Below the pieces are notes generated by a model. It was not told the DNA's origin. It made no database searches and was given only the letters and a program-made list of their open reading frames with translations. From NCBI GenBank assembly GCA_965229645.1, contig OZ245893.1, positions 992,001-1,056,000 on the forward strand: a stretch of DNA of 64,000 nucleotides, read 5' to 3'. Positions 6,833-14,990 of the stretch are shown here, piece after piece; position 1 is the first letter of the stretch; each line of letters opens with the position of its first letter. Made by a program: the position numbers and the translations under genes. This stretch comes from CAXQZM01 sp965229645. Its GTDB lineage: Bacteria > Pseudomonadota > Alphaproteobacteria > UBA7985.

Positions 6833-9274
6833 CTAGGCTTGGAGGCGTTGATTGTCAGGGTCCCAAACGCTTGGGTGGTCGTGCACGACCGCCGCGTGTC
6901 GCTGGCCGTAAATTTCGATCTCCAGGCGTGTACCCGCCACATCCAGACCTTTTTTGACCACCCCAAGGGCTATGTGCTGCTGCGAGCGGTAGCCGTAAGC
7001 GGATGAGGTGATTTCGCCCACGACTTGATCGCCCTGCCAAACCGTCGACATATAGGGGGCGTCGTAGTCACCGCCCTCTACGATCAGGGTTACAAAGCCC
7101 TTTTTGGACCCCTGCTGACGCTCATTGGCCAGGGCGGTTTTGCCAACGAAGTCGGCTTGCTTGCCCAGTTTGACGAACCGATCCAGCCCGCCCTCGAACA
7201 GGCTATAGTCGGTGGACAAATCCCCCTTCCAAGCGCGGTATCCTTTTTCGATCCTTAGGCTGTTGAGCGCGTACATGCCAAAGGGCCGTGCGCCCGCGTC
7301 CAGGATCGCCGTGTAGAGCTTGGCGCTGTCCTCGGTCCTGGAATGGACCTCCCACCCCAATTCCCCCGCAAAGGAAACCCGCACCAATTGGCAGGGGGTT
7401 TCGGCCATCTTGGCGGTTTGATGGCTCAACCAAGGCTGCGCTAAGTCCGCGTCAAAGCCCGCAGCCGTCAGCACCTCGCGGGACTTGGGACCTGTGAGAA
7501 TGAGCGTGTTGAAAGCGTCGGTGACATTGGTCAGTTCGACGCCGTCGGGCCGGTTCCCTTGTTCGAGGACGGCCCAGTCATGGGCCTCCGCCGTCGCGGC
7601 GGTGATCAGCATGTAGTTGTCATCGGCGAGGGCCAAGACCGACATCTCGGTCAAAATCTCACCGCGCGGGTTGGCAAAATAGACAAGGCCCAGACGCCCA
7701 GGTTTTGGAACGTAGCCCGTTACCAACCCGTTCAGCCAAGCCTTGGCACCAGGGCCTTTGAGGCGGTAGCGAGAGAACCCTGGCAAGTCCAAAACGCCCG
7801 CATGGTCGCGCACCGCCTCGACCTCCGCGCGAATGCGCGGTTCCCACGGGCCTTGGCGGGCCCAGGTTTCCGTCGCGGCCTCGGATGTGTCATCGCCGTC
7901 TTGGGCGAACCAGTTGGCCCGCTCCCAGCCGCCGTAAACACCCATGACGCCGCCGAGCTCGCGCACACGCGCGTCGTTGGGCGACAGGCGCTTGTTGCGC
8001 CCTGCGGGCCATTCGTGGTGGGGGAAGTGCATGGCGTACTCATGACCATAGACCTCCAGCCCTTTTTGATTGCAGTAGTCCTGATCGCACCAAGCGCCGA
8101 AGCGGCGGGGATCGACGGCCCACATGTCCCATTCGCTTGCGCCTTCGGTGACCCATTCGGCCAGCACCTTGCCTGCACCGCCTGCCTGGGCGATGCCGAA
8201 GGTAAAGACCGCCGCCTCAAAGGCGTTGGGCACCCCTGGCATGGGGCCAATCAGCGGGTGACCGTCGGGGGTATAGGGGATCGGCCCATTGATGACCCTA
8301 GACACGCCAGATGCCCCCAACAAGGGCACGCGCGCCATAGCATCTTCGATGTACCATTCGATACGCTCCAGATCGTCCTCCCATAATTGGAACGAAAAGT
8401 CCTCGGGCATGGGGTCGTCGGCGTGCATCCAGTGACCTCGACAGGGGTTCTCGTACGGTCCCAAATTGAAACCCGTTTTTTCCTGCCGCAAGTAGTAGGA
8501 GCTATCGACATCGCGCAGCAGCGGCAACTTTCCGCCCTTCTCGCGCAGCCAGTCTTCCAGTTCCTTCACGGGTTCGGTCAACAAGTACTGATGACTCATG
8601 GTCATCATGGGCACCTCGCGCCCAAACCAGCGCCCCGCCTCCTGCGCGCGATAGCCCGCCGCGTTCACAACAAACTCGCACTTTAGGTCCCCATTTTTGG
8701 TGTGGATCGTCCATTGCTTGGCCGCAGGGTCCCAGGTCGCGCCCGTGGCGGGACAAAACCGCTCTATGCGCGCGCCCAGGTCGCGCGCGCCCTTGGCGAG
8801 GGCTTGGGTTAACTGCGCAGGATCGATATCGCCGTCGGTTGGGTCGTAGAGCCCGCCGACCAGATCGTGCGTCTCCAAAAACGGATAGTGCGCCTGCAAA
8901 TCAGCGTTGGAGCACATTTGAATATCGATCCCCTGGTAGCGCCCCATGCCGCGCACGTGCTCGAATTCCTGCATGCGCGCGCGCGAATGCGCCAAGCGGA
9001 TCGACCCCGTGACGTGGTAGTTCATGGGGTAATCGACCCGCGCGCCAAGCTCGCGATACAGCTCGGTCGAGTAGCGCTGCATATTCATGACCGCCCAGGA
9101 CGCGGAAAAGGTCGGGATGTTGCCCGCTGCGTGCCAGGTCGACCCCGCAGTCAGTTCGTCTTTTTCAAGCAGAACACAGTCGGTCCAACCCGCCAGGGCC
9201 AGATGGTAAAGCGCCGAGGCGCCGACGGCCCCACCGCCGATGATTGCAACGCGCGCGTGCGAGGGAAGCGCCAT
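6833..9274 (-). CDS. FAD-dependent oxidoreductase with GcvT domain (dimethylglycine/sarcosine dehydrogenase-like)
   Basis: This 813-residue enzyme has an N-terminal DAO/FAD domain and a C-terminal GcvT-type tetrahydrofolate-binding domain. The FAD motif GGGAVG is at residues 13-18. STWHAAGN at 46-52 holds the His (residue 48) used for covalent FAD attachment in dimethylglycine and sarcosine dehydrogenases. The GcvT part from about residue 470 includes SRYRLKGPGAKAWLNGLV and GELGWEVHS. The predicted reaction is oxidative demethylation of a methylated glycine derivative, with the one-carbon unit passed to tetrahydrofolate. It follows ahcY and metK on the same strand, linking demethylation to the SAM cycle. 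The exact substrate is not resolvable by eye. Confidence 0.88.
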   Translation of the reverse strand: MALPSHARVAIIGGGAVGASALYHLALAGWTDCVLLEKDELTAGSTWHAAGNIPTFSASWAVMNMQRYSTELYRELGARVDYPMNYHVTGSIRLAHSRARMQEFEHVRGMGRYQGIDIQMCSNADLQAHYPFLETHDLVGGLYDPTDGDIDPAQLTQALAKGARDLGARIERFCPATGATWDPAAKQWTIHTKNGDLKCEFVVNAAGYRAQEAGRWFGREVPMMTMSHQYLLTEPVKELEDWLREKGGKLPLLRDVDSSYYLRQEKTGFNLGPYENPCRGHWMHADDPMPEDFSFQLWEDDLERIEWYIEDAMARVPLLGASGVSRVINGPIPYTPDGHPLIGPMPGVPNAFEAAVFTFGIAQAGGAGKVLAEWVTEGASEWDMWAVDPRRFGAWCDQDYCNQKGLEVYGHEYAMHFPHHEWPAGRNKRLSPNDARVRELGGVMGVYGGWERANWFAQDGDDTSEAATETWARQGPWEPRIRAEVEAVRDHAGVLDLPGFSRYRLKGPGAKAWLNGLVTGYVPKPGRLGLVYFANPRGEILTEMSVLALADDNYMLITAATAEAHDWAVLEQGNRPDGVELTNVTDAFNTLILTGPKSREVLTAAGFDADLAQPWLSHQTAKMAETPCQLVRVSFAGELGWEVHSRTEDSAKLYTAILDAGARPFGMYALNSLRIEKGYRAWKGDLSTDYSLFEGGLDRFVKLGKQADFVGKTALANERQQGSKKGFVTLIVEGGDYDAPYMSTVWQGDQVVGEITSSAYGYRSQQHIALGVVKKGLDVAGTRLEIEIYGQRHAAVVHDHPSVWDPDNQRLQA

Positions 9275-9405
9275 AGATCGACATCCTTAAGTTCTTGGTC
9301 TTTGGGTACGAGCAAGCCAAGCGCATGGGGTCCTGGGCCGCTTGCTTGGCCGCGACATGTTTGCCGATTTCGGCCTCCGCTTCTGGGTTGGGTCCCGCGC
9401 TGAGT

Positions 9406-10578
9406 CTAGGTTGCCGCCGCCTTCAACGCTTCGACCAAGTTCAGCGCCTCCCAAGCAAAACCACCGTCGCCGTCGGGGGTGCGACCAAAGTGGCCGTAGG
9501 AGGCGGTGCGCTGGTAGATGGGGCGATAGAGGTCGAGCGCGGTGCGAATGCCGTAGGGAGACAAGTCCACCACGTCGTTCACCATGCTTTCGAGTTTGCG
9601 GTCGTCGCGCGTGCCCGTGCCGTGAGTATCCACCAATAGCGACATGGGTTTGGCAACCCCGATGGCGTAGCTGACCTGCAGGGTACAGCGCTCGGCAAAG
9701 CCGGCCGCCACCAGATTTTTTGCCACCCAGCGCGCGGCGTAGGCGGCGGATCGATCTACTTTGGACGGGTCCTTGCCCGAAAAAGCGCCCCCGCCGTGGG
9801 GCGCCGCGCCGCCGTAGGTATCGACGATGATTTTACGCCCCGTTAGACCCGCGTCCCCGTCGGGACCGCCGATGACAAAGATACCCGTGGGGTTGACGTA
9901 GAGGTTGTCGTCCGACGGCATCCAGCCCTGGGGCATGACCTCGGCGACGACGTCGCGCACCAGCGCGCGCAAGTCGGCCTGCGCCACGCCCGCACTGTGC
10001 TGGGTCGATACCACCACGTTGGTGACGCCGATGGGTTTGCCATCGCGATAGCGCAAGGTCACTTGCGACTTGGCGTCGGGGCCAAGACGGGCATCGCCGC
10101 CGCGCCGAAGTTCCGACAAGCGCTGGAGAATACGGTGCGCGTACTGGATCGGCGCGGGCATGAGGGCGTCGGTTTCGCGGGTGGCGTAGCCAAACATGAT
10201 CCCTTGGTCACCCGCCCCTTCTTCCACAAAGGCGCCCACACCCTCATCGACCCCTTGGGCGATGTCGGCGGATTGACCATGGACGTAGCAGTCGATTGCG
10301 GCGTCGCGCCAATGGAACCCATCCTGTTCGTAGCCGATGTCACGGATCACCTCGCGGGCCTTGGCGACCATCTGCTCCGCGCTCACGTCCCCGCGCACCT
10401 CCCCCGCGAGCACCACCTTGTTGGTCGTGGTCAGGGTTTCGACGGCGACGCGCGGCGGCACGGGGTCGTTGCCGTGCTGGGCCATGAACAAATCGACAAT
10501 GGCGTCGGAAATCTGGTCGCAAATTTTATCGGGATGGCCTTCGGACACCGATTCCGAGGTAAAAACATATTCAGCCAT
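9406..10578 (-). CDS. metK: S-adenosylmethionine synthetase
   Basis: This 390-residue enzyme makes S-adenosylmethionine from methionine and ATP in the cytoplasm. It shows SEGHPDK at residues 12-18 (ATP site), GAGDQG at 121-126, and the phosphate-binding GGGAFSGKD loop. Length is normal for bacterial MetK. It lies 44 bp downstream of ahcY on the minus strand, so the two enzymes of the SAM cycle are probably co-transcribed. GAGAGAG lies just before the ATG as a plausible ribosome-binding site. Confidence 0.97.
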   Translation of the reverse strand: MAEYVFTSESVSEGHPDKICDQISDAIVDLFMAQHGNDPVPPRVAVETLTTTNKVVLAGEVRGDVSAEQMVAKAREVIRDIGYEQDGFHWRDAAIDCYVHGQSADIAQGVDEGVGAFVEEGAGDQGIMFGYATRETDALMPAPIQYAHRILQRLSELRRGGDARLGPDAKSQVTLRYRDGKPIGVTNVVVSTQHSAGVAQADLRALVRDVVAEVMPQGWMPSDDNLYVNPTGIFVIGGPDGDAGLTGRKIIVDTYGGAAPHGGGAFSGKDPSKVDRSAAYAARWVAKNLVAAGFAERCTLQVSYAIGVAKPMSLLVDTHGTGTRDDRKLESMVNDVVDLSPYGIRTALDLYRPIYQRTASYGHFGRTPDGDGGFAWEALNLVEALKAAAT

Positions 10579-10622
10579 AGGGGACTCTCTCTTCTAATCC
10601 AGATGCGTGCGCGCGGGGTTGC

Positions 10623-11915
10623 CTAGTAGCGGTAGGCGTCTTGCTTGAACGGCCCTTGAGGTGGGACACCGATGTAGTCGGCCTGCGCCTGCGATAAGGT
10701 GGTCAAGGTTGCGCCGACCTTGGCAAGGTGCAGGGCCGCGACCTTTTCGTCCAGGTGCTTGGGCAAGGTATAGACCTTGTTCTCGTACTTGTCGGCCTGG
10801 TTCCACAGCTCGATCTGGGCCAGGGTTTGATTGGTGAAGGACGCGGACATGACGAAACTCGGGTGACCCGTCGCATTGCCCAAATTCACCAACCGGCCCT
10901 CCGACAACAGAATCATCCGCTTGCCGTCGGGAAACTCGATTTGGTCTACTTGCGGCTTGATGTTGTCCCACTTGTAGTTGCGTAAGGCTTGCACCTGAAT
11001 TTCGGAATCAAAGTGCCCGATGTTCGCGACGACCGCCAAGTCCTTCATCTCGCGCATATGATCCAGGGTGATGACATCGATGTTGCCCGTTGCCGTGACG
11101 AACAGGTCCGCCTGCGGGGCCGCTTGCTCCATGGTTACGACCTCGTAGCCTTCCATGGCGGCTTGCAAGGCGCAAATGGGATCGGCTTCGGTCACCATGA
11201 CCCGGCACCCCGCATTGCGCAACGAGGCGGCGGAACCTTTGCCGACGTCACCAAATCCCGCAACGCAGGCCACCTTGCCCGCCAGCATGAGGTCGGTGCC
11301 GCGCCGAACGGCATCGACTAGGGACTCGCGACAGCCGTAGAGGTTGTCGAACTTGGACTTGGTAACCGAATCATTGACGTTGATAGCGGGGACTTTCAGG
11401 GTGCCTTTGCGTTCCATCTCGTAGAGCCGCAAGACCCCTGTTGTCGTCTCCTCAGACAGGCCGCGCACCTCATTGAGCATTTGGGGGTACTTGTCGTGCA
11501 TCAGCAGGGTCACGTCGCCACCGTCGTCCAGGATCATATTGGGCGTCCACCCGTCGGGGCCTTGGAGGGTTTGTTCGATGCACCACCAAAACTCCTCCTC
11601 GCTCTCCCCCTTCCAGGCGAATACGGGAATGTTGGCCGCCGCCATGGCCGCCGCCGCCTGATCCTGCGTCGAAAAGATATTGCAGGAGGACCAGCGCACG
11701 CTCGCGCCGAGCGCCGTCAGGGTTTCGATCAAGACCGCCGTCTGGATCGTCATGTGCAAACACCCGACAATGCGCGCGCCCTTGAGCGGTTGCGACTGCC
11801 CATAGTCCTGTCGCAAGGCCATAAGGCCTGGCATTTCGGCCTCGGCCAGGGTAATTTCTTTGCGGCCCCAATCGGCCAGGGACATGTCGGCGACTTTATA
11901 GTCAGAAAAGGGCAT
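10623..11915 (-). CDS. ahcY: Adenosylhomocysteinase (SAH hydrolase)
   Basis: This 430-residue enzyme hydrolyses S-adenosylhomocysteine to adenosine and homocysteine. It has the NAD-binding GFGDVGKGSA loop, the substrate lysine/aspartate region NDSVTKSKFDN, DDGGD, HFDSEIQ, and the family C-terminus ending DAYRY. The sequence starts close to the conserved DYKVADMSLADWG. It is the first gene of an ahcY-metK-(DMGDH-like) run and is divergent from an ArsR-methyltransferase fusion, with a palindrome in the shared 79-bp region. I looked for an SAH riboswitch there and saw none. Confidence 0.97.
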   Translation of the reverse strand: MPFSDYKVADMSLADWGRKEITLAEAEMPGLMALRQDYGQSQPLKGARIVGCLHMTIQTAVLIETLTALGASVRWSSCNIFSTQDQAAAAMAAANIPVFAWKGESEEEFWWCIEQTLQGPDGWTPNMILDDGGDVTLLMHDKYPQMLNEVRGLSEETTTGVLRLYEMERKGTLKVPAINVNDSVTKSKFDNLYGCRESLVDAVRRGTDLMLAGKVACVAGFGDVGKGSAASLRNAGCRVMVTEADPICALQAAMEGYEVVTMEQAAPQADLFVTATGNIDVITLDHMREMKDLAVVANIGHFDSEIQVQALRNYKWDNIKPQVDQIEFPDGKRMILLSEGRLVNLGNATGHPSFVMSASFTNQTLAQIELWNQADKYENKVYTLPKHLDEKVAALHLAKVGATLTTLSQAQADYIGVPPQGPFKQDAYRY

Positions 11916-11978
11916 GGGTCATCTCTCGGTTTTGGGCGTCGAATCTGAAGTTGCCCTGGCCTATAGCGCTCCGCTTAA

Positions 11979-11994
11979 TTAAAGAAACCTTTAA
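11979..11994. promoter_or_regulatory. Candidate ArsR-type operator between ahcY and the ArsR-methyltransferase gene
   Basis: A perfect inverted repeat TTAAAG-AAAC-CTTTAA ends directly at the start codon (11995) of the divergent regulator gene. ArsR/SmtB repressors bind such AT-rich palindromes. Its place in the only intergenic region shared with ahcY suggests autoregulation and control of the SAM-cycle genes. This is inferred from symmetry and position only. Confidence 0.5.
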
Positions 11995-12945
11995 ATGAAA
12001 TGCTCGCCCGATATTTTGACCTTGACCAAGGCCTTGGCCGACGAGACGCGCCTGCGCCTGCTCGCGCTGCTGTCCCAAGCCCATTTGCGACTTGCGCAGA
12101 CCGAGGCCTTGCTCGATCAATCGGGGCCGCGCCTGTCACGGCACTTGCGGATTATGGTCGAGGCGGGCCTGATCGAACGATCTAAAGAAGGCAAGGAAGC
12201 TTACTTCCGCCTCACTGGGCAGGCCGAGGTGCGGGCCCTCATCACCCCGATCTTGGCAGCGCTGCGCGCGGCGGACCGCTTTGGCGATATGGACCGCCTG
12301 CGCGCCCATATCGACGCCGCGCGCGCGACCGCCCAAGACCTGGAGGCCAAATTCTACGCCAAATGGAACCAAGCGCGCGCCTTCTTCGTCGATGAGCAGC
12401 AGGCCGAGGCGCGGCTTGTGCAGATCGCCCGAGCGCGACCGTCACCAACCTTGCTCGATATCGGCACGGGCACGGGCCGCTTGCTCGCCGCCCTCGGCCC
12501 GCACGTCGCCGCAGGCCTAGGCCTGGACACGGACCGCGACATGCTCTCCATCGCCCGGCACCGCATGGCGGTGGCGGAGGCCAGCCATCTGACCGTGCGC
12601 CAGGGCGATATGTACGATCTGAATTTGGACGGCCAGCGTTTCGATCTGGTCTGCCTCTACGGCGTCCTGCGCTACGCCGCCCTACCCGCCCCCGTCTTGG
12701 CCGAAGCCGCCAAGGCCCTCGCACCTGACGGCACCCTGATCGTCGTCGATTTTCTGGAACACACGCACCAGGAACTCAGCGAGTCCTACGGCCACAAATG
12801 GCTCGGTTTCGACCCCGCCGACCTGGCAACGTGGTCGCACAGCGCAGGGCTTCGCCTTGAGGCGCGGGAAGATCTGGTCGGCACGCGCCTTACCCTTGGG
12901 CTTTGGTGCTATGGCGCGAATAGTACCAAGGGCGGGAGCAATTGA
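11995..12945 (+). CDS. ArsR/SmtB-family regulator fused to a SAM-dependent methyltransferase domain
   Basis: This 316-residue protein combines an N-terminal winged-helix ArsR domain (about residues 1-95, with ALADETRLRLLALL and a recognition helix near SGPRLSRHLRIMVEAGLI) and a C-terminal class I methyltransferase fold (about 145-300, with the SAM motif LLDIGTGTGRLL). The ArsR metal-binding cysteine motif is absent, so the signal is more likely SAM or SAH than a metal. Divergent placement against ahcY-metK supports a SAM/SAH-sensing role. Proteins of this build are known near methionine-cycle genes in proteobacteria. The ATG lies directly against a palindrome and the ribosome site is weak. 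Confidence 0.85.
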   Translation: MKCSPDILTLTKALADETRLRLLALLSQAHLRLAQTEALLDQSGPRLSRHLRIMVEAGLIERSKEGKEAYFRLTGQAEVRALITPILAALRAADRFGDMDRLRAHIDAARATAQDLEAKFYAKWNQARAFFVDEQQAEARLVQIARARPSPTLLDIGTGTGRLLAALGPHVAAGLGLDTDRDMLSIARHRMAVAEASHLTVRQGDMYDLNLDGQRFDLVCLYGVLRYAALPAPVLAEAAKALAPDGTLIVVDFLEHTHQELSESYGHKWLGFDPADLATWSHSAGLRLEAREDLVGTRLTLGLWCYGANSTKGGSN

Positions 12946-12946
12946 C

Positions 12947-13027
12947 GCGTATCCAAGTTCTTTGTGTGATTGACGTGATGCGCTGCTTGTCATTGGTGAA
13001 AAAGTTCCATGCCTCCCCGCATTTCTA
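12947..13027 (-). pseudogene. Relic of an IS630 transposase C-terminus
   Basis: Read on the minus strand, this stretch encodes CGEAWNFFTNDKQRI followed by TSITQRTWIR. It aligns with the end of the IS630-1 transposase at 5504-5590 (CAEAWNFFANDPRRI, then MSVTKRDW). Only about 27 codons survive, starting right after the stop of the methyltransferase gene and ending next to the MITE at 13034. It is a decayed remnant of a related but not identical element. Confidence 0.75.
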
Positions 13028-13033
13028 CGAGTC

Positions 13034-13228
13034 ATACCAACGGCCAAAAAAGTTGACACTTTTTTGGCCGTTTTGTGTCTCACGGCAGAAACGCTTCGCG
13101 TTTCGCCTCCGACGGGCCTTCGCTTTACCCCGAGGCGCTTTCGCGCTATTCTCGGGGCCGCTGCGGGGGCCGCAGTCGCGGCCCTTATACCAGCGAACAT
13201 AAGAGTCGTTCTCAACTGCCGCTGGTAT
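13034..13228 (+). repeat. ATACCARCGG-family MITE, complete short form (195 bp)
   Basis: Both termini are present: ATACCAACGG at the left and CCGCTGGTAT at the right. The order of modules is terminal stem-loop (15-bp arms, loop TGAC), CACGGCAGAAACGC palindrome, GC-rich block with GCGGCCC, and the mini-hairpin. It lacks the CTCGCTCG-rich insert of the long form. It lies between the convergent ArsR-methyltransferase and MttB-family genes. No gene is present between 12946 and 13262. Confidence 0.88.
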
Positions 13229-13262
13229 CAAAAGTTACCGCCGCTTGGAATCCGCTTTAGAA

Positions 13263-14852
13263 TCAATACCACTCATCGAGCAGGGCCGCTTTGCGACTGG
13301 CGACGTAGGCTTCCAGGCGTGCCCTGATCTGGGGGTCGAGCGGCGGGGCTTCGTATGCGCTTAGGAGATGTTTCCAAACTGTATTCGCGCGTTGCGCGGC
13401 ATTCGGCTGGCCCGCCTCTACCCACGCCTCGTAAGGGCCTGGGTCGGGCAACAGGGTCGGGGTGTTGGCGGTGGCGTAAGTCGCGAGCGTATGCGCGGTG
13501 GCGAGGAAATTGTCCCCTGGACCAGCCTCAGTATAGGAGGCACGGGTCAGGGTCTCCGCACTGACCTCCATGCCCTGGGTCAGGCGAAGGAGCGCCGCGC
13601 AATTGTCCAGATCCAAAATGAACTTTTCGTAGGACATGGTCAGCCCCCCTTCCAGCCAACCAGCCGCGTGCCAGACTTGATTGGCCCCCGACAGAACGGT
13701 GGACCACATGGCATTGGCGCTGTCCTGCATGGCCTGGCCGTCGGCGGTGTTGGCAGCGGTGATTTGCCCGCCCCCACTGCGCACCGGCACCCCTAAGCGG
13801 CGGCCCAACTGCGCAAGCGCCAAAGTCACCAAGTTGGCCTCAGGCGTGCCAAAGGTCAGCGAACCTGTGCGCAGGTTCATTGTCGAATGAAAGCTGCCCA
13901 TGACGACAGGGCAACCTGGCCTGATCAGCTGACTAAGGGCAAGGCCGACTAGGACCTCGGCCAAAGTCTGGGCGGCAACAGCCGCTGGCGTCACGGGGCC
14001 CATGGCGCCCGCGAATATGGCGGGCGAAACGCAAACGCACTGGCCCGCCTCAGCGTAGGTGCGCAGTACACGAGACATGACCCCATCGAACACAAACGGG
14101 GAATTGATGTTGATGTTGGCCTGCATGACCGCGTGGTGGGCAACAAAGTCCTCCCCGAATACCAATCTGGCCATGGCCAAGCTATCGTGCGCGCGATCAA
14201 CGGCCGTAACACTGCCCATAAAGGGCTTGTCGCTCAACGTCAGATGCGCCTGAACCATATCCAGATGTCGCTTATTGACCGCCACATCGACGGGCTCAAC
14301 GACCGTACCGCCCGCATGATGCAAGTACGGGGTTTGGTACGTGAGTTTGACGAAGTTTTGGAAATCCGCCAAGGTGGCATAGCGCCGTCCCTGGTCCAGG
14401 TCGGTCACAAAGGGCGAGCCGTAGCCTGGCATGAACACGAGGGACTCGCCGCCAATCTGAAGCGAGCGTTCAGGGTTGCGCGCATGGAGGGTAAAGCACG
14501 CTGGCGCCGTTGCGCACAAGGCGCGCGCGAGACCGTGGGGAAACAGGACGCGATCGCCGTCCACTTTGGCCCCTGCCCGCGAAAACAGGGCGAGCGCGGC
14601 GGCATCGTCGGGAAAGCACATCCCGACGTTGGCCAGCAACCAGTCCGCCTGGTGTTCGAGTTGGCGCAGCGCGTCCTCCCCCAACAAACCATAGGCTGGC
14701 ACCGCGCGGTGCTGCGCGACCCTTGTTGGCTTTAGGGCAAGGCCCCGCCGCCGCCTGCGCTTGCTCGCCCCACCAGGGCGGGTGGGCCTAAGGTCGGTGC
14801 CCCTGGGCAGGTTCGCGGAACGCTGTTCCGACTCATGATCTGCAGGTGCCAC
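13263..14852 (-). CDS. Trimethylamine methyltransferase (MttB) family protein, non-pyrrolysine type
   Basis: This 529-residue protein belongs to the MttB superfamily, which moves methyl groups from tertiary or quaternary amines to a corrinoid protein. It has an Arg-rich N-terminus (KRRRRRG near residue 31), common in bacterial members, followed by a TIM-barrel body. There is no internal TAG codon, so it is not the pyrrolysine trimethylamine enzyme; non-pyrrolysine relatives act on glycine betaine and similar compounds. The reading starts at GTG 14852. No corrinoid protein (MttC) or activase is nearby. It is divergent from a DUF1989-GcvT fusion, with a 138-bp shared promoter region, which suggests the two work together. 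Confidence 0.85.
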   Translation of the reverse strand: MAPADHESEQRSANLPRGTDLRPTRPGGASKRRRRRGLALKPTRVAQHRAVPAYGLLGEDALRQLEHQADWLLANVGMCFPDDAAALALFSRAGAKVDGDRVLFPHGLARALCATAPACFTLHARNPERSLQIGGESLVFMPGYGSPFVTDLDQGRRYATLADFQNFVKLTYQTPYLHHAGGTVVEPVDVAVNKRHLDMVQAHLTLSDKPFMGSVTAVDRAHDSLAMARLVFGEDFVAHHAVMQANININSPFVFDGVMSRVLRTYAEAGQCVCVSPAIFAGAMGPVTPAAVAAQTLAEVLVGLALSQLIRPGCPVVMGSFHSTMNLRTGSLTFGTPEANLVTLALAQLGRRLGVPVRSGGGQITAANTADGQAMQDSANAMWSTVLSGANQVWHAAGWLEGGLTMSYEKFILDLDNCAALLRLTQGMEVSAETLTRASYTEAGPGDNFLATAHTLATYATANTPTLLPDPGPYEAWVEAGQPNAAQRANTVWKHLLSAYEAPPLDPQIRARLEAYVASRKAALLDEWY

Positions 14853-14990
14853 GGCTCATACCTCACCCCCGTCAACCTCATTGATTGCCCGCTTCTACAC
14901 CAGCAATAGAAGTTTCAAAGACGATTTATTCTGTTCGGCCTGTCGCGACCCTCTTGGATTGGGGATCAGGCCTGGCTAAAGGGATTGCTT

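Noticed and set aside
9275..9405. Gene or regulatory element between metK and the DMGDH-like gene
   Set aside because: The 131-bp gap shows no frame, hairpin or repeat that stands out.
11916..11994. Possible SAH or SAM riboswitch upstream of ahcY
   Set aside because: The region is only 79 bp, shared by two divergent genes, and I could not match the conserved core of the SAH riboswitch; the palindrome explains it better.
13263..14852. Pyrrolysine-containing trimethylamine methyltransferase
   Set aside because: The frame is open without an internal TAG and no pyl genes are present, so it is the non-pyrrolysine type.
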